Shown piece after piece: positions 52,977-64,000 of a stretch of DNA of 64,000 nt. The translations under genes and the position numbers were made by a program. The stretch covers positions 190,336 through 254,335 of the forward strand of contig CAVSCF010000006.1 in assembly GCA_963726405.1 (NCBI GenBank), read 5' to 3'. Origin of the DNA: JAOUJD01 sp963726405. GTDB taxonomy: Bacteria > Pseudomonadota > Gammaproteobacteria > Burkholderiales > Burkholderiaceae_F. Every line of letters begins with the position of its first letter. Within the stretch, counting starts at the first letter, position 1. The notes below the pieces were generated by a model, which made no database searches, had not been told where the DNA came from, and was given only the letters and a program-made list of their open reading frames with translations.

Positions 52977-53357
52977 ATGACAACGCAGAACGTCGAAACC
53001 GTCACCAGCAAGGCCGACCTCGTCCTGGTGACGCTGGCCGTGCTCGCTGCGGCGGCGGGCGTGCTGGGCTTCACCTTCCTGACCGAGCAGCCGACGCTGG
53101 CGCGGGTCGGGGTGCTGCTCGGCGGTCTCGCCGTGGCGCTCGTGGTGGCCTGGTTCTCCCAGCCCGGCAAGCGCTTCATCGCCTACGGCCGCGAGTCGTA
53201 CGAAGAGACCAAGCGCGTGGTGTGGCCGAGCCGCAAGGAGACCCTGACGACCACCGGCATCGTGTTCGGGTTCGTTGTGATCATGGCCATTCTGCTGTTC
53301 GTGGTCGACAAGAGCCTCGAGTGGTTCCTGTACGACCTGCTGCTGAGCTGGCGCTGA
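52977..53357 (+). CDS. secE: Preprotein translocase subunit SecE
   Basis: 126 residues with three transmembrane segments: two N-terminal ones (about 17-35 and 42-60) plus the conserved C-terminal helix, and the amphipathic signature FIAYGRESYEETKRVVWPSRKET. SecE stabilises SecY in the inner membrane. ATG 52977 has AGGAA upstream. Eleven bases separate it from nusG. Confidence 0.95.
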   Translation: MTTQNVETVTSKADLVLVTLAVLAAAAGVLGFTFLTEQPTLARVGVLLGGLAVALVVAWFSQPGKRFIAYGRESYEETKRVVWPSRKETLTTTGIVFGFVVIMAILLFVVDKSLEWFLYDLLLSWR

Positions 53358-53368
53358 GAGGGCCACGG

Positions 53369-53932
53369 ATGACGACGACGGAAACCTCCACGAGTTCGAA
53401 TACCAAGCGCTGGTACGTGGTCCACGCCTATTCCGGCATGGAGAAGAGCGTGGCCCGCGCGCTGCAGGAGCGCATCAACCGCGCGGGCCTGCAGGCGCAG
53501 TTCGGCCGGATCATGGTGCCGACCGAGGAAGTGGTCGAGGTCAAGGGCGGCCAGAAGTCGATTTCGGAGCGCCGCTTCTTCCCGGGCTACGTGCTCGTCG
53601 AGATGGAACTGACCGACGAGGCATGGCACCTGGTCAAGAGCACGCCGAAGGTCACCGGCTTCGTCGGTGGCAGCGGCACGCGCCCGGCGCCGATCTCCCA
53701 GAAGGAGGTCGACAAGATCATGGCGCAGATGCAGGAAGGCGTTGAAAAGCCCCGGCCGAAGACGTTGTTCGAGGTGGGCGAGATGGTGCGCGTGAAGGAC
53801 GGTCCGTTCACCGACTTCAACGGCAACGTCGAGGAAGTGAACTACGAGAAGAGCCGCCTGCGCGTGTCGGTGACGATCTTCGGTCGTTCCACGCCGGTGG
53901 AACTCGAGTTCGGGCAGGTGGAGAAAGTCTAG
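53369..53932 (+). CDS. nusG: Transcription termination/antitermination protein NusG
   Basis: 187 residues. NGN domain (KRWYVVHAYSGMEKSVARALQERI near the start, in outline; FPGYVLVEMEL) and C-terminal KOW domain (GEMVRVKDGPFTDFNGNVEEV). It couples RNA polymerase to Rho or to the ribosome. In the canonical secE–nusG–rplK order, intact. Confidence 0.97.
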   Translation: MTTTETSTSSNTKRWYVVHAYSGMEKSVARALQERINRAGLQAQFGRIMVPTEEVVEVKGGQKSISERRFFPGYVLVEMELTDEAWHLVKSTPKVTGFVGGSGTRPAPISQKEVDKIMAQMQEGVEKPRPKTLFEVGEMVRVKDGPFTDFNGNVEEVNYEKSRLRVSVTIFGRSTPVELEFGQVEKV

Positions 53933-54047
53933 TTTTCGCAGCGCTGCGCGCGGGGCGGTCCGGGCGCGGCGTCAAGCTGGATCAGGACCGCGATAACCGG
54001 GGAGCCGTGCGTAAAGCCGCACGGCGCTTGAACCCACAGGAGCCAAC

Positions 54048-54479
54048 ATGGCGAAGAAGATCGTCGGCTTTATCAAGCTGCAAGTGCCGGCGGGGAAGGC
54101 GAATCCGTCGCCCCCGATCGGTCCCGCGCTCGGCCAGCGCGGCCTGAACATCATGGAATTCTGCAAGTCGTTCAACGCCCAGACGCAGGGCGTGGAACCG
54201 GGCCTGCCGATCCCCGTCGTGATCACGGCCTTCGCGGACAAGAGCTTCACGTTCGTGATGAAGACGCCGCCGGCCACCGTGCTGATCAAGAAGGCGGCGA
54301 AGATCGACAAGGGCTCGCAGCGCCCGCACACCGACAAGGTGGGCAAGATCACCCGCGCGCAGGCCGAGGAGATCGCGAAGGCCAAGATGCCCGACCTCAC
54401 CGCCGCCGACCTGGACGCCGCGGTGCGCACCATCGCGGGCAGCGCCCGTTCGATGGGCATCACGGTGGAGGGCCTGTAA
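54048..54479 (+). CDS. rplK: 50S ribosomal protein L11
   Basis: 143 residues. N-terminal proline-rich domain (KLQVPAGKANPSPPIGPALGQRGLNIMEFC) and the rRNA-binding C-terminal domain. Forms the GTPase-associated centre. AGGAG precedes ATG 54048; the stop is immediately followed by rplA with no gap. Confidence 0.98.
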   Translation: MAKKIVGFIKLQVPAGKANPSPPIGPALGQRGLNIMEFCKSFNAQTQGVEPGLPIPVVITAFADKSFTFVMKTPPATVLIKKAAKIDKGSQRPHTDKVGKITRAQAEEIAKAKMPDLTAADLDAAVRTIAGSARSMGITVEGL

Positions 54480-55187
54480 ATGGCGAAGCTTTCGAAACGC
54501 ACCCAGGCGATCCGCAAGAAGGTCGACACCCAGAAGGTGTACCCGGCCGAGGACGCGCTGAAGATGGTGAAGGACTGCGCAACTGCCAAGTTCGACGAGT
54601 CGGTCGACGTGGCGGTGCAACTCGGCATCGATGCCAAGAAATCGGACCAGGCGGTGCGCGGCTCGGTCGTGCTGCCCGCCGGTTCCGGCAAGACCAAGCG
54701 CGTGGCGGTGTTCGCGCAGGGCGCGAAGGCCGAGGACGCGAAGGCGGCCGGCGCTGACGTCGTCGGCTTCGACGACCTCGCGGCCCGGATCAAGGAAGGC
54801 TTCATGGACTTCGACGTCGTGATCGCGTCGCCTGACGCGATGCGTGTCGTCGGCGGCCTCGGCCAGATCCTCGGCCCGCGCGGCCTGATGCCGAACCCGA
54901 AGGTCGGCACCGTGACACCCGATGTCGTGCAGGCCGTGAAGAACGCCAAGGCCGGCCAGGTGCAGTTCCGCGCCGACAAGGCGGGGATCGTGCACGCATC
55001 GATCGGCCGCGCGTCGTTCGACGTGGAACGCCTGAGCACCAACTTGATGGCGCTCATCGATGCGCTGAACAAGTCCAAGCCGGCGACGTCGAAGGGCGTG
55101 TTTCTGCGCAAGGTCGCGGTCTCGTCGACGATGGGCATCGGTGTCCGTGTGGACGCCGGCACGCTGCAGGTCGCGCCGCACGGATAG
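54480..55187 (+). CDS. rplA: 50S ribosomal protein L1
   Basis: 235 residues, full length, with the L1 signature region IVHASIGRASFDVERLSTNL and GPRGLMPNPKVGTVT. It binds 23S rRNA at the L1 stalk and autoregulates the L11 operon by binding its own mRNA. ATG directly abuts the rplK stop. Confidence 0.98.
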   Translation: MAKLSKRTQAIRKKVDTQKVYPAEDALKMVKDCATAKFDESVDVAVQLGIDAKKSDQAVRGSVVLPAGSGKTKRVAVFAQGAKAEDAKAAGADVVGFDDLAARIKEGFMDFDVVIASPDAMRVVGGLGQILGPRGLMPNPKVGTVTPDVVQAVKNAKAGQVQFRADKAGIVHASIGRASFDVERLSTNLMALIDALNKSKPATSKGVFLRKVAVSSTMGIGVRVDAGTLQVAPHG

Positions 55188-55562
55188 GACAGAGGATTTC
55201 GACCCGGCGGCGACCGGGTCACAAGGGCTTTGGGCTGCGCGCCGCGTCGAGCGGCGGATTCAACCGCCGGGCGAAACGGGCGCGCTGCTGTCAAAGACCG
55301 CTGGATGAGGATGGGTGCCGCGCGTGAGCGTGTGCAGTAACGCAGCGAACCCGCCCTCCTTAATCACCGCTCGTGTTCGTCCTCGCCTTCGCTCGGGCAG
55401 GCCGAACCGCCGACGGAATCCAGCGCAGACGGCGGCCCCGGAGTAAGCATTGAAGTGCGTCGGTTTCAGGAACAACGCCCGTCAGTGTTTCGCTTCGGAC
55501 GCCGGTGCAGTCGAACCGGTGCCTAGCAATCCTGCGAAGCACTTTTTGATGGAGCCAGTTCA
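55188..55562 (+). ncRNA. rplJL leader region (L10 leader-type)
   Basis: This 375-bp stretch between rplA and rplJ holds no gene. It is the usual position of the ribosomal L10 leader, an mRNA element bound by L10(L12)4 that represses rplJL translation. The segment TGTCAAAGACCGCTGG near 55290 resembles the conserved part of betaproteobacterial rplJ upstream regions, from memory. An rplJ promoter may also lie here. The exact structure was not modelled. Confidence 0.6.
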
Positions 55563-56093
55563 GTGAGTCTCAATCGGCAAGAGAAGGCCGCCGTGGTCGA
55601 GGAAGTCAGCGCCCTCGTGGCGAAGACCCAGACGATCGTGGTCGCCGAATACCGTGGACTGGATGTGGATGCGGTCACCAAGTTGCGCAAGCAGGCGCGC
55701 AGCCAGGGTGTCCAGCTGCGTGTGCTGAAGAACACGTTGGCGCGTCGTGCCGTGAACGGAACTCCGTTCGCCGGGCTGTCCGACAAGCTCGTCGGGCCGC
55801 TGGTGTACGGGTTTTCCGCTGACCCGGTTGCCGCTGCCAAGGTGCTCTCCAGCTTCGCCAAGGATCACGACAAGCTCGTCGTCAAGGGCGGTGCGATGGC
55901 CAATTTCGTCATGGACGAAAAAGGCGTCAAGGCGCTCGCGACGATGCCGAGCCGTGAGGAATTGCTGGCGAAGCTGATGGCCACGATGCAGGCCCCGATC
56001 GGGCAGTTCGTTCGCACTCTGAACGAAGTCCCCTCGCGGTTCGTGCGCACGCTTGCAGCGGTGCGCGACGCGAAGGAAAAGGCAGCCGCCTGA
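55563..56093 (+). CDS. rplJ: 50S ribosomal protein L10
   Basis: 176 residues with GTG start (55563) preceded by GGAG. Typical L10: LNRQEKAAVVEEVSALVAK N-terminus, VAEYRGLDVDAVTKLRK, and a C-terminal helix that binds L7/L12 dimers. Stalk base of the 50S subunit and autoregulator of rplJL. Confidence 0.97.
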   Translation: MSLNRQEKAAVVEEVSALVAKTQTIVVAEYRGLDVDAVTKLRKQARSQGVQLRVLKNTLARRAVNGTPFAGLSDKLVGPLVYGFSADPVAAAKVLSSFAKDHDKLVVKGGAMANFVMDEKGVKALATMPSREELLAKLMATMQAPIGQFVRTLNEVPSRFVRTLAAVRDAKEKAAA

Positions 56094-56142
56094 TCCACAT
56101 CCGATTTTTTGAAACCGACACTACGTATCAGGAGTCATAGCA

Positions 56143-56523
56143 ATGGCACTTTCGAACCAGGAAATCCTCGACGCGATCGCGGCGAAATCCGTCCTCGAGA
56201 TCAGTGAACTGATCAAGATGATGGAAGAGAAGTTTGGCGTCTCGGCGGCTGCGGCTGCCGTGGCGGTGGCCGCCCCGGCGGCGGGTGCGGCCGCTCCGGC
56301 CGCCGAAGAGCAGACCGAGTTCAACGTGATCCTCGCCGAAGTCGGCCCGAACAAGGTCAACGTCATCAAGGCCGTGCGCGAGCTGACGGGTCTGGGCCTG
56401 AAAGAGGCGAAAGACCTCGTCGACGGCGCACCGAAGCCCGTCAAGGAGGCCGTCAACAAGGCCGACGCCGACGCGGCCAAGAAGAAGCTGGAAGAAGCCG
56501 GCGCCAAGGTCGACGTCAAGTAG
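56143..56523 (+). CDS. rplL: 50S ribosomal protein L7/L12
   Basis: 126 residues: N-terminal dimerisation helix, an Ala-rich hinge (VAVAAPAAGAAAPAAEE) and the C-terminal factor-binding domain ending VDGAPKPVKEAVNKADAD...KVDVK. AGGAG precedes ATG. Recruits elongation factors to the ribosome. Confidence 0.98.
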   Translation: MALSNQEILDAIAAKSVLEISELIKMMEEKFGVSAAAAAVAVAAPAAGAAAPAAEEQTEFNVILAEVGPNKVNVIKAVRELTGLGLKEAKDLVDGAPKPVKEAVNKADADAAKKKLEEAGAKVDVK

Positions 56524-56535
56524 TGAACTCGGGGG

Positions 56536-56562
56536 CGCCGGCCGGGCTTTGCCCGTCCGGCG
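56536..56562 (+). promoter_or_regulatory. Hairpin between rplL and rpoB, attenuator-like
   Basis: Twelve-base arms (56536-56547 and 56551-56562) pair with one mismatch around a TTT loop, 12 bases after the rplL stop. No T-run follows. In E. coli the same interval carries a partial terminator, so a transcript-reducing role is plausible. Confidence 0.5.
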
Positions 56563-56589
56563 ACTCGAGTCGAGGGCCGGGAGGCCTTC

Positions 56590-56609
56590 GATGTGGCCCG
56601 AGCCACATC
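56590..56609 (+). promoter_or_regulatory. Second hairpin between rplL and rpoB
   Basis: GATGTGGC (56590-56597) and GCCACATC (56602-56609) form a perfect 8-bp stem with a CCGA loop. It lies in the 241-bp rplL-rpoB gap and could be an RNase processing site, as known for this interval in enterobacteria. Confidence 0.45.
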
Positions 56610-56764
56610 AAAGTCTTCCCTTGATGAGAGAACGCGCGGGATACCCCCTGGCCGCCCGGGCGACAGCGAAAGCTGCGCCCGCGGTGGCTTTTGTCGTCCC
56701 CGCCTCTTTCGTTTCGGGCTCGTAGTTTTTGTTTTTTCTCTCCTCGCGTCTGAACGGAGCGTCC

Positions 56765-60860
<4,096 letters not shown>

Positions 60861-60910
60861 TGCGGAACACGACACGAGCCATTGACGCCTAGGATCACAG
60901 AGGAGCACGC

Positions 60911-64000
<3,090 letters not shown>

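Overview
The window is high-GC bacterial DNA. The tRNA-Tyr/Gly/Thr–tuf–tRNA-Trp–secE–nusG–rplKAJL–rpoBC order, the argS–SPOR–dsbA string, the PhaM-like granule protein and the type II secretion layout all point to a betaproteobacterium. This is inferred from gene content and order; no 16S rRNA is present.

Layout. 1–4.6 kb: a truncated BtuF-like binding protein, a DUF1537 sugar-acid kinase, an SDR, a methyltransferase, DsbA and a SPOR-domain protein. 4.6–9.4 kb: argS, a PHP-less family X DNA polymerase, a CBS-domain protein and an unrecognised exported protein. 9.5–11.1 kb: a glyoxalase-like protein and an asparaginase. 11.2–21.6 kb: a coherent lipid/oxidative-stress cluster (ferritin-like desaturase relative, NTF2-like, SDR, DUF3833 lipoprotein, GPH-type transporter, chalcone-isomerase-like, cyclopropane-fatty-acid-synthase-like methyltransferase, DUF1365, FAD oxidoreductase, FolE2, glutathione peroxidase). 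It lies next to a divergent MerR regulator carrying a B12-binding domain with the CarH/LitR photoreceptor signature. This is the most interesting system in the window: a probable light-responsive membrane-lipid modification regulon. 21.7–33.6 kb: mixed metabolism (SDR, PhaM-like, FAH family, DUF3108, fused indolepyruvate:ferredoxin oxidoreductase, M3 peptidase, aminotransferase). 33.7–45.5 kb: a type II secretion system, with gspG-H-I-J-K-L-M-N-D-E-F on the minus strand and gspC divergent; its secretin carries an extra SPOR domain. 45.6–50.9 kb: an eight-EF-hand exported protein, 4-hydroxyphenylpyruvate dioxygenase, a small membrane protein and a LytS/LytTR two-component pair. 51.1–64 kb: tRNA, translation and RNA polymerase genes, with rpoC running off the window.

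Sequence quality. Several genes are broken by single-base indels. The densest cluster is in rpoB and rpoC, which cannot be pseudogenes in a living cell. I therefore read most frameshifts here, including those in the lipid cluster, as probable base-calling or assembly errors rather than decay. Frameshifted genes are given as one feature with the break positions stated.
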